A stretch of 64,000 nucleotides of DNA, from assembly GCF_022348085.1 (NCBI RefSeq), contig NZ_JAKRFN010000003.1, positions 1 through 64,000 on the forward strand, in the 5' to 3' direction. The notes under the pieces were generated by a model. It was given only the letters and a program-made list of their open reading frames with translations, ran no database searches and had not been told where the DNA came from. The position numbers and the translations under genes are program-made. Source of the DNA: Mycobacterium sp. PSTR-4-N. Lineage in GTDB: Bacteria > Actinomycetota > Actinomycetes > Mycobacteriales > Mycobacteriaceae. Positions 6,442-20,372 of the stretch are shown in pieces (position 1 is the stretch's first letter; each line of letters starts with the position of its first letter).

Positions 6442-9438
6442 TCACTGCTGTGGGCCGGCGATCTCGCTGCGAACAGCCGCAGTCAACCGCTTGTACCGAT
6501 GGCTATCGGCATCCCGGAACCAGGCGTTACGGGACGCTTTCGGAATTCCCTCGGCCTGCAGCGGTCCGGCGAGCGGACGGTAGGTGGCGGTCAGTGTCAT
6601 ATCGGCGACGACGTGCACGATGTCGGGTGCGGCGCCCACGGGGAGGTCGGCCAGCGCCTCGGACAGATCTGCGGCGGTGACACTGCCCCCCGGTCGCAGG
6701 GCCAGGGCGGTCACCGCGAGGGTGTGGCCGTCGGCGGGCACCGGGTAGGTGACGGCCATGTCGACCGCGCCGAGTCGGCCGACTCCGTCGTTGACGGTCG
6801 CCGCGAACACCGGCCCGCGGGCGGTGTGGATCACCGCTGCCCGGGTGTCGACGAGCCAGTAGTCGCCGTCCTCGTCGCGGCGGAACAGATACTCGGTGGA
6901 GACCCAGGTGTCCGCCGGGGCGAACACCCCTCGCTTGACCGAGGCCAGCGGGTCGACCGGTCCGCGGGGATGGGCAAGCAGGACGCCGATCTCGTTGGTG
7001 TCCGCGCGACGCACGAAACCGTGGTCGTCTTCGAGGATCAGATTGTCGTCGGGGTCGTAGGCGGCGAGGGCGATCTCGCCGCCGCCGGGCAGCGGCCGCC
7101 CCTTGCTGCCGACCTTCGCGCCCGCGACGTTGGCCAGCACGGCCTGCCCGTCGGTGGTCGCGAAGAACTCGACGACTGTCGCCGGTTCGAACACCTCCAC
7201 GACCCGCTTCCACAGACCGCTGGGCATACCGGATCCGATGAACACCCGCACCGGATGACTGCCGGTCAACGAGAACGCGGGATCGTCGATCACCTCCCGC
7301 AGCATCGCCCACGTGTAGGACACGACCGTCACGCCGTACTGCCGGATCTCCTGCACGAAGCGGTCCGGGCGCAGTTCCCGCGACAACGCGATACGCGCAC
7401 CGGCGACGACCGCGCCGCCGAGGCTGACCAGCAGACCGGACTGGTGATGAAGCGGAGTGAGGCAGTAGACGGTGTCGTTGCGGCTCAGGTTCGCCGCCGA
7501 TGCGGTGCCGAATGCCGACAACGCCCACCGGTAATTGGTGATCTGGCGGGCGACCAGCTCACCGCTGATCGTGCTGAACCCGATGAACGCCAGGTCGCGG
7601 GCCAAGCCGGGGTTCGGGCGGTACCAGCCCGGCAGATCCACCCGCTCGGGGTCGATCTGCTCCATGTCGATGACGCCGGCATCGTCGGGAAGATGCAGGT
7701 CGCGCGATTCGCCACCGCCGAGCACCAGCACCCGGGTGTCGAGCGTGCGCGCGGCATCCAGATGACCCGGGTCCGTGATGATCTCGGTGACCGCGCCCAG
7801 CCGCGCCGCCGCGGCGAGATCGGCGTCGGGGGGCATCAGCACCGCCACTGCCCCGAGCCGCGACAGCGCGGCGATCGCGACCAGCGCGCTGGGCCGGGTG
7901 TCCATCAGCACGCCCACCCGCGCGCCCTGGCGCACCCCGACCTCGATCAAACCGCGCACGACGTTGTTGATGCGGCGATCGACCGCCTCGTAGGTGTGCA
8001 CGCGACCGTCGAACAGCAGCGCCTCACCCTGCGGGGCATCCCGGGCCTGCTCACTCATGATGCGGCCCAACGAGATTCGGGTGTGATCGTTGACCTGCCC
8101 CAGTCGCGCGAGGCGGGGCAGGGTGCGGGCGGTCTCCACCGCGAGTGTGCGCGCCGAGCGGTTCGCGGCCACGAACGCGTCGGCGGCCGACTTCACCAGC
8201 GTGATGGCCATCTCCGTGGCGGCGGCGGTGCCGTGCGCCAGTCTCGACGTCAGTGACACGCCGCTCTCCGCGGATTGCGCGGGTTGCAGCGCCATGGGTG
8301 CGACACCGTCGGGCATCGCGCCGGCCCCGTCGAGCCAGCGCACCCACTGCGCCACCGTCGGCCAGGTCTGACCGGCTGCCTTGGACCCGACGACGAGGCC
8401 GAAATGTCCTGCCCTGATCATGAACTCGTACACATCGGCCTGCGGTGCGGCCCGCTTGATACCGCGTACCGAGGCGGGTTGACCGATGTCGTCGACCTCG
8501 CCGACCACCGCCAGCACCGGGCAGTCGATGTCGGAGAGCGTCACCAGATCGCCGTGCACGGAGAAGCCACCGGTCATCATCCGGTTGTGGGCGATGAACT
8601 GTTTGAGCAGCTCGGAGATCGCCGGGCCCGACCAGGCGATCCAGCCCTCGGAGGCCAGGAACCGGCGCTGCTGCTCGCGCGGCAGGAGGGCCTCCCGGTC
8701 GTGCAGCTGCAACAGGAACTCCAGCCGCGACTGGGCGGTCTTGATCGGGTCGAGCATCTGGAACCCGGTGCGCGCCATCCAGCCCGGGATGTCGATGCGG
8801 CTGAAGACATGGTCGGCCATGAAGTCGGCGGCCGCGGGCGCGAGGCTCGCCGGCAGGTTCATCGGCAGCGCGGCGAGCGTGTCGACGGGCGAGCCGAACG
8901 CGATGATGCTCGCCAGATCCTTCGAGCGGCGGTACGCCGCGGTCTGATAGGCGAACATGCCGCCCTGCGAGTATCCCGCCACGTGCACGTCGCGGCCGGT
9001 CACCGATTTGACCGTGTCGATCGCCTCGCTGAGCGCCACGATGTGGTCCGCCAGGTTGCGCTGCATCCCGCCCTCGACCTTGTCCGGCGAGCCGAAGTCG
9101 ATCACCCACGGGTCGACGCCGGCGCGGTGCAGGATGCCGACCGCGCCGTCCTGGCGGGTGACGTCCCACATGTCGGCCGACATCATCATCGGGTGGACCA
9201 TCAGCACCGGAGGTCCCGCGGGTTTTGCGCCGGGCCGGGCGTCGGGCGGGAAGTAGCGGCGCAGCCGGTACATCGGGACGCTCTCCACGATCTGGAACGG
9301 CGAGGGCACCGATCCGGTCTCCAGGCCGCCGTAGCGCAGCACCTCCAGACCGTTCTGAGCGGTGGCGACCAAGCGCCCGACCGGTCCGGTGATCGCCGAC
9401 AGATCCACCAACGCCTGCTCCCCTATCGCCGACCCCAC
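6442..9438 (-). CDS. Alpha/beta-hydrolase fused to an acyl-CoA ligase-like domain (Rv1683 type)
   Basis: 998-residue two-domain protein. Residues ~70-380 form an alpha/beta hydrolase of the PHA-synthase-like group with nucleophile elbow GYSQGG (near 156), where true PHA synthases have Cys. Residues ~450-998 resemble the ANL (FadD) superfamily. The GTG at 9438 was chosen because the longer ATG at 9507 would overlap the divergent ABC-F start, and the resulting length matches Rv1683 (999 residues, from memory), a protein linked to lipid-body/triacylglycerol metabolism. The ANL motifs are degraded: the TSG-TG-PK phosphate loop reads FSTISGELVARQ (near 619), and the TGD block reads TWVSTEYL (near 846). 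Ligase activity is therefore uncertain. Confidence 0.88.
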   Translation of the reverse strand: MGSAIGEQALVDLSAITGPVGRLVATAQNGLEVLRYGGLETGSVPSPFQIVESVPMYRLRRYFPPDARPGAKPAGPPVLMVHPMMMSADMWDVTRQDGAVGILHRAGVDPWVIDFGSPDKVEGGMQRNLADHIVALSEAIDTVKSVTGRDVHVAGYSQGGMFAYQTAAYRRSKDLASIIAFGSPVDTLAALPMNLPASLAPAAADFMADHVFSRIDIPGWMARTGFQMLDPIKTAQSRLEFLLQLHDREALLPREQQRRFLASEGWIAWSGPAISELLKQFIAHNRMMTGGFSVHGDLVTLSDIDCPVLAVVGEVDDIGQPASVRGIKRAAPQADVYEFMIRAGHFGLVVGSKAAGQTWPTVAQWVRWLDGAGAMPDGVAPMALQPAQSAESGVSLTSRLAHGTAAATEMAITLVKSAADAFVAANRSARTLAVETARTLPRLARLGQVNDHTRISLGRIMSEQARDAPQGEALLFDGRVHTYEAVDRRINNVVRGLIEVGVRQGARVGVLMDTRPSALVAIAALSRLGAVAVLMPPDADLAAAARLGAVTEIITDPGHLDAARTLDTRVLVLGGGESRDLHLPDDAGVIDMEQIDPERVDLPGWYRPNPGLARDLAFIGFSTISGELVARQITNYRWALSAFGTASAANLSRNDTVYCLTPLHHQSGLLVSLGGAVVAGARIALSRELRPDRFVQEIRQYGVTVVSYTWAMLREVIDDPAFSLTGSHPVRVFIGSGMPSGLWKRVVEVFEPATVVEFFATTDGQAVLANVAGAKVGSKGRPLPGGGEIALAAYDPDDNLILEDDHGFVRRADTNEIGVLLAHPRGPVDPLASVKRGVFAPADTWVSTEYLFRRDEDGDYWLVDTRAAVIHTARGPVFAATVNDGVGRLGAVDMAVTYPVPADGHTLAVTALALRPGGSVTAADLSEALADLPVGAAPDIVHVVADMTLTATYRPLAGPLQAEGIPKASRNAWFRDADSHRYKRLTAAVRSEIAGPQQ

Positions 9439-9500
9439 ACCTCTGATCCCTGCACCGCAGACGTCATCATGGCACAGCGCAGGCCTATCATCGGCGCCTG

Positions 9501-11264
9501 ATGGCAAACCTGATCAACCTGGAAAAAGTGACCGTGGGCTACGGCCACCGTACGTTGCTCGACGCCGTCAGCCTCGGTGTCGAAGAGGGCGACGCGATCG
9601 GTGTGGTCGGCCGTAACGGCGACGGCAAGACGACGTTGCTCAAGGTGCTCACCGGCACGCTGGCGCCCGACTCCGGGCGGGCCACCCACACCTCCGGTCT
9701 CTCGGTCGGTTACCTGCGTCAGGCCGACGACTTCGCGCCCGAAGACACGGTGCGCGGGGTGATCGTCGGGGGCCGACCCGACCACATCTGGGCCGCCGAG
9801 CCGAACACCCGTACCGTCGTCGAGCACCTGCTGTCGGGGGTGTCGTTGGACGCCCCCGCCGCGGAGTTGTCCGGCGGCGAACGACGCCGGGTCGCACTGG
9901 CCGAGGTCCTGTTGGCCGCTCACGACGTGCTGGTGCTCGACGAACCCACCAACCACCTCGACGTCGAGGTGATCGGATGGCTTGCCGAACACCTGTCCGC
10001 GCGGCCGGCCCGGGCGCTGGTGGTGGTCAGCCACGACCGCTGGTTCCTCGACGCGGTCGCCACGAACACGTGGGAGGTGCACGACGGCGTCGTCGACGCC
10101 TATGAGGGCGGTTACGCGGCGTTCGTCCTGGCGCGCGCCGAGCGCATGCGAACGGCGGCGGGCACCGAGGCGCGGCGCCGAAACCTGATGCGCAAGGAAC
10201 TGGCGTGGCTGCGCCGCGGGCCACCCGCGCGGACGTCCAAGCCGAAATTCCGTATCCAGGCCGCCAACGACCTGATCGCCAATGAACCACCTCCCCGCGA
10301 CTCGCTGGTGCTGCAGCGCTTCGCCACGTCCCGGCTCGGCAAAGACGTGTTCGACCTCCATCGAGTCGGCCTCCAGGTCGGCGATCCGCCCCGCACGCTG
10401 CTCGACGGCATCGACTGGTCGATCGGCCCGGGCGCGCGCATCGGGCTGGTCGGCGTCAACGGCACCGGCAAGACGTCGGTGCTGCGCCTGCTCGCCGGCG
10501 AGCTGTCGCCGACGAGCGGAACCATCAAGCGAGGCCAGACGCTACACATCGGCTATCTCAGCCAGGCGCTCAAGGAGCTGGACAGCTCGGCTCGGGTGCT
10601 CGACGCGGTCGAGAACCGGCGCCGCGTCAGCGAACTCGCCGGGGGCCGCGAGATCACCGCAGACACGCTGCTCAAGGATTTCGGGTTCACCGGCGACAAG
10701 CTGACCACTCGGCTCGGCGAGCTCTCCGGCGGTGAGCGGCGCCGCCTGCAGTTCCTGCGCCTGCTGCTCGACGAACCCAACGTGCTGCTGCTCGACGAAC
10801 CGACCAACGATCTCGACATCGACACGCTGACGGTCATCGAGGACTATCTCGACGGCTGGCCCGGCACGCTGATCGTGGTCACTCACGACCGGTACTTCCT
10901 GGAACGGGTCAGCGATGTGACATATGCGCTGACCGGAGGCGGACGCTGCGATCTGCTGCCCGGCGGCATCGAGCAGTACCTCGCCGAGCGGTCGGCGGCG
11001 GCCACCCCGGCGCCGGCGCGCTCCGAGCCGGTGCGCGGTGAGTCGGCGGCAGCCAAGGATCGCCGCGCGGGCAAGGAGATGACGCGGATCGAGAACCAAT
11101 TGGCCAAGCTCGACGACCGGATCGCCGCGGTGCACGAGGCGATGGCCGACGCCGCCGCGGATCATGTGCGGGCAGGCGAGCTCAACGGCGAGCTCGGCGA
11201 TCTGCTCTCCCGCAAAGACGAATTGGAGCAGGCCTGGCTCGAGCTGGCCGACAGCGCCGGATGA
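9501..11264 (+). CDS. ABC-F family ATPase (Uup-like)
   Basis: 587-residue soluble protein with two ABC domains and no membrane segment, the ABC-F layout that acts on ribosomes rather than in transport. Domain 1: Walker A GRNGDGKTT, signature LSGGERRRV, Walker B VLVLDEPTNHLD. The ~80-residue linker (ARAERMRTAAGTEARRRNLMRKELAWLRRG) is charged and helical like the P-site tRNA interaction motif. Domain 2: GVNGTGKTS, LSGGERRRLQF, LLLDEPTNDLD. The last ~80 residues are a charged coiled coil, as in Uup. A TATCAT element 9 bases before ATG suggests a nearly leaderless transcript. The next gene overlaps by 4 bases. Confidence 0.92.
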   Translation: MANLINLEKVTVGYGHRTLLDAVSLGVEEGDAIGVVGRNGDGKTTLLKVLTGTLAPDSGRATHTSGLSVGYLRQADDFAPEDTVRGVIVGGRPDHIWAAEPNTRTVVEHLLSGVSLDAPAAELSGGERRRVALAEVLLAAHDVLVLDEPTNHLDVEVIGWLAEHLSARPARALVVVSHDRWFLDAVATNTWEVHDGVVDAYEGGYAAFVLARAERMRTAAGTEARRRNLMRKELAWLRRGPPARTSKPKFRIQAANDLIANEPPPRDSLVLQRFATSRLGKDVFDLHRVGLQVGDPPRTLLDGIDWSIGPGARIGLVGVNGTGKTSVLRLLAGELSPTSGTIKRGQTLHIGYLSQALKELDSSARVLDAVENRRRVSELAGGREITADTLLKDFGFTGDKLTTRLGELSGGERRRLQFLRLLLDEPNVLLLDEPTNDLDIDTLTVIEDYLDGWPGTLIVVTHDRYFLERVSDVTYALTGGGRCDLLPGGIEQYLAERSAAATPAPARSEPVRGESAAAKDRRAGKEMTRIENQLAKLDDRIAAVHEAMADAAADHVRAGELNGELGDLLSRKDELEQAWLELADSAG

Positions 11265-12556
11265 CCGCGGCGCTGTCGGTGATGGCACGTCCGTTCGTGC
11301 TGTGCTGGCGGTATTGGCCCCAGCTCGCCGCGTGCTATCTCCTCGGGCTGCTCGGACGTCGGGGTGCGATCGAGCTGGCCGCCTGGGCCGGGTGGGACAA
11401 CGACCTGTGGGCCGCGTTGATCATGCCGCTGGCGGGCTTGGCTCGGCTCGGGTCCTACGTGGCGATGTTCTTCGTCCTCCGGTCGGGTATCCCGGCGCTG
11501 GCGGCACTACCACCGCGCGCTGCGCGCCGCGTCGACGTGTTCGCCACCGTCATCGTGCCGTTCTTCGCGATCTATCTGGCGTGGAAGATGTTCGCCGAGG
11601 ATTGGATCGCCTACGAGGAACGCGCCCTCGGGTATCGGATCGGCGAGGCCATGAACACTGCGGGTGCGGTCGAGTTACACCCCGAATCGCTGCCGGTGGG
11701 CACGGTGACGCTGGTGCTGATCGTGGCAGCGCTCGTGCTGCGCTACGTCCTGAGCCGATTCAAGGACGCGATGCCGCGGTGGATGATCGCCGTGCGGGTG
11801 TACGTCGACGCGCTGTGGGTGTTCCTCGGCCTCAGTTTCGCCGCCAGCCAGGACGTGACGTTCTTCGTCAACCCGACCGGCTGGCTGTCGCAGCGGCGGA
11901 TCGTGGTGTGGTTCACCGAGACTCGCGCCGAGCTGTTCTCGCACTTCCGTCCACTGGAAGTGCTGTGGGACTGGCTCACCTGGACCGTGAGCACCGTGTT
12001 CGGCGGCGCCACCATCCCGCTGCTCTGGCTGGCCGTCGCAGCGATCGTCTACGGCGCGTCGATGCCCGCCGATTGGCGCAGCGCCGCGCGCCGCGTCGCC
12101 GGCGAACGCGCCGACCAGCTCTTCGAGCGCGCGGCAAGGCACAAGCGAATTCGGCAGCGGTGGTCGAATCTGCCCGATGTCCGTCGCGCAGAGGCGCGCG
12201 AGGTGCTGCTCTCCCGGCTCGGCAACTACCGGCCGATCACCGATTCCGCGCGGCTCATCCTGCACGGCGGTGTGCTCGCGTTGGCGCTCTACGTGCTGGG
12301 TTACCTCGGACTGGCGTGGCTGGACATGGCCGGCAGCTTCTACCGGCCGGAGGTGCGCGCCGGCAATCTCTTCCGCGGGGTGGCCTGGCTGTTGGGGCCC
12401 CACCCGCAGGACTACTGGGATGCCGTGCGCCCCACCCTGATCTTCCTGTCGCACCTGATCATCGAGCCGCTGCGGGTGTGCCTCATCGCCTCGACCGTGG
12501 CGTACTGCCTCGAACAGCTACGCCCGCAGCAGGTCACAGCGCCATCCGCACCGTGA
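11261..12556 (+). CDS. Polytopic membrane protein of unknown function
   Basis: 431 residues, starting at the ATG of an ATGA overlap with the ABC-F gene. At least seven to eight hydrophobic segments are visible, including PQLAACYLLGLLG, LGSYVAMFFVLRSG, VIVPFFAIYLAW, VTLVLIVAALVLRYVL, TIPLLWLAVAAIVYGAS and a C-terminal LILHGGVLALALYVLGYLGL. Between residues ~265 and 320 is a charged, Arg-rich cytoplasmic segment. I recognise no catalytic motif. Coupled translation with an ABC-F ATPase suggests a shared stress or antibiotic role, but that is inference. Its end overlaps the convergent 12534-13034 gene by 23 bases. Confidence 0.85.
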   Translation: MTAALSVMARPFVLCWRYWPQLAACYLLGLLGRRGAIELAAWAGWDNDLWAALIMPLAGLARLGSYVAMFFVLRSGIPALAALPPRAARRVDVFATVIVPFFAIYLAWKMFAEDWIAYEERALGYRIGEAMNTAGAVELHPESLPVGTVTLVLIVAALVLRYVLSRFKDAMPRWMIAVRVYVDALWVFLGLSFAASQDVTFFVNPTGWLSQRRIVVWFTETRAELFSHFRPLEVLWDWLTWTVSTVFGGATIPLLWLAVAAIVYGASMPADWRSAARRVAGERADQLFERAARHKRIRQRWSNLPDVRRAEAREVLLSRLGNYRPITDSARLILHGGVLALALYVLGYLGLAWLDMAGSFYRPEVRAGNLFRGVAWLLGPHPQDYWDAVRPTLIFLSHLIIEPLRVCLIASTVAYCLEQLRPQQVTAPSAP

Positions 12557-13034
12557 TCTGACCGTTGTTCGTCACGTCCAGGGCCGTGGGTACCACGTCG
12601 TCGGGCAGCAGGAACGCGAACTGCACGGGCCCCGGCAGGTTGCAGAGCGAGGTCACGCCCTCGGGCGGGATCGGGGTGTAACCACCGACGCCTTCCGCCG
12701 TCCAGCGCGTGGTGCCGTCGGTGATCACGGCGCTGCAGTAGCCCGGATCGGGGGTTCCGGATCTGTCGACGTCGAGCACGGTCAGCACCGTGCCGGGGGG
12801 CAGCGGCGGCCCGAACCGCGTCGGGCTGCGGTTCAGATGCTTGATCGACGTCAGCCGCCAGGTCTGCCCGCCGGCCGAGCCGCTCTCGCCCTTTCCGATC
12901 GCGACGCGCGGCTCGAGCGAGTGGCGGTAGGCCGACCAGTCGGCGCGGAAGTCGATGATGACATACACCGCGAGCGCGCAGACGACGACGACGGCGCCGA
13001 TGACGTTGCGCTGCCACAGCTGTGCCGGTTTCAT
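12534..13034 (-). CDS. Membrane-anchored exported protein, third gene of cassette
   Basis: 166 residues: a short basic N-terminus, one membrane segment (NVIGAVVVVCALAVYVIIDF, residues ~10-29), then a predicted extracellular beta-rich domain with two Cys (PGYCSAV and TSLCNLP) likely to form a disulfide. The tail GTVLTVLDVDRSGTPDP and the closing DVTNNGQITVRMAL look like an Ig-like/DUF4352-style sandwich, though I cannot assign a family. Its ATG overlaps the stop of the upstream cassette gene by 4 bases. Convergent with the ABC-F-coupled membrane gene, overlapping its end by 23 bases. Confidence 0.8.
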   Translation of the reverse strand: MKPAQLWQRNVIGAVVVVCALAVYVIIDFRADWSAYRHSLEPRVAIGKGESGSAGGQTWRLTSIKHLNRSPTRFGPPLPPGTVLTVLDVDRSGTPDPGYCSAVITDGTTRWTAEGVGGYTPIPPEGVTSLCNLPGPVQFAFLLPDDVVPTALDVTNNGQITVRMAL

Positions 13035-13576
13035 GCGCTCGCCTCCAGCGGGGCCAGTCGCAACTCGGCGCTGCGGCCGATCGCCTCCGGTGGAATGGCG
13101 ATCACCAGCCGCGAATCGAGTAGATCGCTGCCCACCCAGACGCGCAGCACGAGCGAGCCGAGATCATCGCCGTCGATCAGCGCCGACGCGACGTCGAAGA
13201 CCCATGCGCCGCGCTGCTCGATCCCCGGTGCCAGGGAGCGTCCGAGGGTCTTGGTCAAGAACCGATCGGTGGGGATGTAGGTGTTCGGGCCGACGAGCAG
13301 ATCCGCGTGCGGTACGTCGGTGCTGCCCTGGGCCTGCAGCGTCGTGTCGACGACCACCCAACGGCCGGCGGCCGCTACCGAATTGACCTCCGGTGCAACA
13401 CGAATCGACGTGACGGTGGCGGTGACGCCGCGCCCGCGCACCGGTTCACCGGCTTGGCCGTGCACGTCGAAGGGTCCGTACAGATCGGTGGGCGTCGGGA
13501 GGTGGTGCCAGATCAGCGCGGCCGCCGCGACCAGCAGCACGACGCACACTGCCGACAGTGCTGAGAGGAGCCTCAT
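13031..13576 (-). CDS. Membrane-anchored exported protein, second gene of cassette
   Basis: 181 residues from ATG 13576, the start that overlaps the upstream gene by 4 bases; a longer frame upstream is non-coding. MRLLSALSAVCVVLLVAAAALIW (single membrane anchor or uncleaved signal) is followed by a beta-rich domain: GRGVTATVTSIRVAPEV, then GRWVVVDTTLQAQGS and GAWVFDVASALI. The rhythm of a strand, a variable loop, then 'wvvVdttl' is that of DUF4352-type extracellular domains. No Cys in the mature part and no catalytic motif. Same architecture as its two neighbours, so the three may share ancestry or form a complex (inference). Confidence 0.8.
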   Translation of the reverse strand: MRLLSALSAVCVVLLVAAAALIWHHLPTPTDLYGPFDVHGQAGEPVRGRGVTATVTSIRVAPEVNSVAAAGRWVVVDTTLQAQGSTDVPHADLLVGPNTYIPTDRFLTKTLGRSLAPGIEQRGAWVFDVASALIDGDDLGSLVLRVWVGSDLLDSRLVIAIPPEAIGRSAELRLAPLEASA

Positions 13577-14190
13577 GACGGTTCCTTCACGGTCAGCTCG
13601 GTGACACCGTAGTCGGTGAGGCTGTCCAGCCACTCCTCCCCGCCGTAGGTCACCATCAGCTGCTTCAACTGCTTCTTCCACACCCGGACGCTGACCGTGT
13701 CGCCCGGCTGCAGAGCGTCGCGCGGCACCAACCACAGATAGGCGAGCTTCTCTGTCAACCCGGGTCCGAGGGTCTGGATCTGCGATCCGTCGCGGATGCG
13801 CCACGCGCCGAAGAACTCCTTGTCCGGCACGTCACGCAGATCGAGCTCGTTGCGCAGTCGTCCCGGCATCGTGCCGTCGTTGGTCAGCGTGACCGTCACA
13901 CCGAGGTACAGCTTGCCGGGCTGGACGGGGCCGATGGTGCGGTTAGCGCCGGTCACCTCGGGCAGCAGCGTGGCACCGTGGATGTTCACGGTGTACTGAC
14001 CGTCGGAGAAATCCTCGCCTGCGGCGAAGGGCACCGCCCCTGTGTCGACGGTGTCGAGTCCGCCGAACAGCGCGGCGACCGCGAGGACGACGGCGAGCGC
14101 GGCCTGCCACCATCGCCGGATCGGACGCTGCGCGAGCCAGCCCCGGACGCGAGCATGGCGGCTCGCCGCCTGTTGCCCGCCGGGGTCCAT
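13573..14190 (-). CDS. Membrane-anchored exported protein, first gene of cassette
   Basis: 205 residues. A ~25-residue basic cytoplasmic tail (ARVRGWLAQRPIRRWWQ) precedes a membrane segment (AALAVVLAVAALFGGL), then a beta-rich extracellular domain with the pattern DGQYTVNIHGATLLPEV followed by KLYLGVTVTLTNDG, which is typical of DUF4352/Ig-like sandwiches. It begins only 11 bases after the argH stop on the same strand, so the three-gene cassette can be transcribed as the 3' end of the arginine operon. Function unknown; the tail Arg/Trp cluster may anchor it at the membrane face. Confidence 0.8.
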   Translation of the reverse strand: MDPGGQQAASRHARVRGWLAQRPIRRWWQAALAVVLAVAALFGGLDTVDTGAVPFAAGEDFSDGQYTVNIHGATLLPEVTGANRTIGPVQPGKLYLGVTVTLTNDGTMPGRLRNELDLRDVPDKEFFGAWRIRDGSQIQTLGPGLTEKLAYLWLVPRDALQPGDTVSVRVWKKQLKQLMVTYGGEEWLDSLTDYGVTELTVKEPS

Positions 14191-14201
14191 GCTGGCAGAT
14201 G

Positions 14202-15707
<1,506 letters not shown>

Positions 15708-16910
15708 TCACTTACCGGCCAGGTCCCGCCGCGCCGACAAGCTCGACGACAGCCCGTGCACATGGACGAAGCCCTTGGCGGACGACTGGTCGAACGTGTC
15801 GCCCTCGTCGTAGGTCGCGAGGTTGAAGTCGTACAGCGACTCCGCGCTGCGCCGGCCGTTGACCGCGATGTGTCCGCCGTGCAGCACCATCCGGATCTCA
15901 CCGGTGACGTGCTGCTGGGTGTGCGCGACGAACGCCTCGAGCGACGACTTCAGGGGCGAGTACCACAGGCCGTCGTACACGAGCTCGCCCCACTTGCGGT
16001 CGGTCCCGCGCTTGAAGCGGCCCAGTTCACGCTCCAGCGTGACGTGTTCGAGCTCGGTGTGGGCCGTGATGAGCACCATCGCGCCGGGCGCCTCGTAGAT
16101 CTCGCGGCTCTTGATCCCGACGAGCCGGTCCTCGACGACGTCGAGGCGGCCCACGCCCTGTGCCCCGGCGCGGGCGTTGAGCGCCTCGATGGCCTGCAGC
16201 ACCGTCACCGGCTGGCCGTCGATGCTCACCGGCACACCCTTGTCGAAGCCGACGATGACCTCGTCGGGGCTGCTCCAGTTGACCGTGGGATCTTCGGTGT
16301 AGTCGTAGACGTCCTTGGTCGGTGCGTTCCAGAGGTGTTCCAGGAAGCCGGTTTCCACCGCGCGACCCCACACGTTCTGGTCGATCGAGAACGGCGAGCG
16401 CTTCGTCACGTTGATCGGGATGTCGTTCTGCTCGGCGAACGCGATCGCCTTTTCGCGGGTCCACGCATAGTCGCGCACCGGAGCGAGCACCTGCAGATCG
16501 GGCGCCAACGAGGCGAAACCGACCTCGAAGCGGACCTGGTCGTTGCCTTTTCCGGTGCAGCCGTGTGCGACGATGCCGCCGCCGTGCTCGCGGGCGGCCT
16601 CGACGAGGTGCTTGACGATCAGCGGCCGGCTCAGCGCCGAGACCAGCGGGTAGCGGTCCATGTAGAGCGCGTTGGACTGGATGGCCGGCAGGCAGTACTG
16701 CTCGGCGAACTCGTCGCGGGCGTCGACCACGACGGCCTCGACCGCACCGCAGTCCAGGGCGCGCTGACGCACGACGTCCATGTCCTCGCCGCCCTGCCCG
16801 AGGTCGATGGCCACCGCGACCACTTCGCGGCCGGTCTCCTTGCCGATCCAGCTGATGGCCACCGAGGTGTCCAGACCGCCGGAATACGCCAGGATGACGC
16901 GCTCGGACAT
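15708..16910 (-). CDS. argG: Argininosuccinate synthase
   Basis: ATP-dependent joining of citrulline and aspartate. 400 residues from ATG 16910, preceded by GGGAGAG at good spacing. The P-loop-like PPi motif AYSGGLDTS is at residue ~8, and the family block [13 protein letters not shown] is present. Full length compared with the usual ~400. It follows argR after 22 bases and precedes argH by 93 bases. Confidence 0.97.
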   Translation of the reverse strand: MSERVILAYSGGLDTSVAISWIGKETGREVVAVAIDLGQGGEDMDVVRQRALDCGAVEAVVVDARDEFAEQYCLPAIQSNALYMDRYPLVSALSRPLIVKHLVEAAREHGGGIVAHGCTGKGNDQVRFEVGFASLAPDLQVLAPVRDYAWTREKAIAFAEQNDIPINVTKRSPFSIDQNVWGRAVETGFLEHLWNAPTKDVYDYTEDPTVNWSSPDEVIVGFDKGVPVSIDGQPVTVLQAIEALNARAGAQGVGRLDVVEDRLVGIKSREIYEAPGAMVLITAHTELEHVTLERELGRFKRGTDRKWGELVYDGLWYSPLKSSLEAFVAHTQQHVTGEIRMVLHGGHIAVNGRRSAESLYDFNLATYDEGDTFDQSSAKGFVHVHGLSSSLSARRDLAGK

Positions 16911-16932
16911 AAGACTCTCTCCCTTGTTCGTG

Positions 16933-19506
<2,574 letters not shown>

Positions 19507-19507
<1 letters not shown>

Positions 19508-20372
19508 CACGCGACCACCTTGGTTCCGGCACCTTCGTCGGTGAACAGTTCGGCCAGCACGCAGTGTTCGACCCGGCCGTCGATGACGTGCGCGCTGGGC
19601 ACGCCGCCGGTGATGGCGCGCAGGCAGGCCTCGATCTTGGGCACCATGCCCTCCTCCAACGTGGGAAGCAGTTGCGTCAATGCGGCGGAATCGATCTCGC
19701 TGACCAGGGAGCCGCGGTCGGGCCAGCTGGTGTAGAGGCCTTCGACATCGGTGAGCATCAGCAGCTTTTCCGCGCCCAGCGCCTCGGCCAGCGCGGCCGC
19801 GGCGGTATCGGCGTTGATGTTGTACACCCGACCCTCCACGTCCGGCGCGATCGTCGACACGACAGGAATCCGGCCGGCGGCGATCAGATCCCGCACGGCG
19901 TCGGTGCTGACCCGCTCGACGTCGCCGACGAGTCCGATGTCGGTGGCCACGCCGTCGACCAGCACACTGCGGCGCACCGCGGTGAACAGGTGAGCGTCCT
20001 CGCCGGTGATCCCGACCGCATAGGGCCCGTGCGCGTTGATCAGGTTCACGAGTTCCCGGCCCACCTGACCGAACAGCACCATGCGGGCGACGTCGAGCAC
20101 CTCGGGGGTGGTGACGCGGAAGCCACCCCTGAATTCGCCGGAGATACCGAGCTTCTTGAGCATCGCGCTGATCTGTGGGCCGCCTCCGTGGACGACCACC
20201 GGGTGGACTCCGCAGTTGCGCAGGAACACCATGTCCTCGGCGAACGCCACCTTGAGGGTGTCGTCGGTCATCGCGTTCCCGCCGTACTTGACCACGACGA
20301 TCTTGCTGTGCAGTGCCTTGAGCCAGGGCAGCGCGGCGGCGAGCACCAGCGCCTTCTGCGGCGTCGGCAGGC

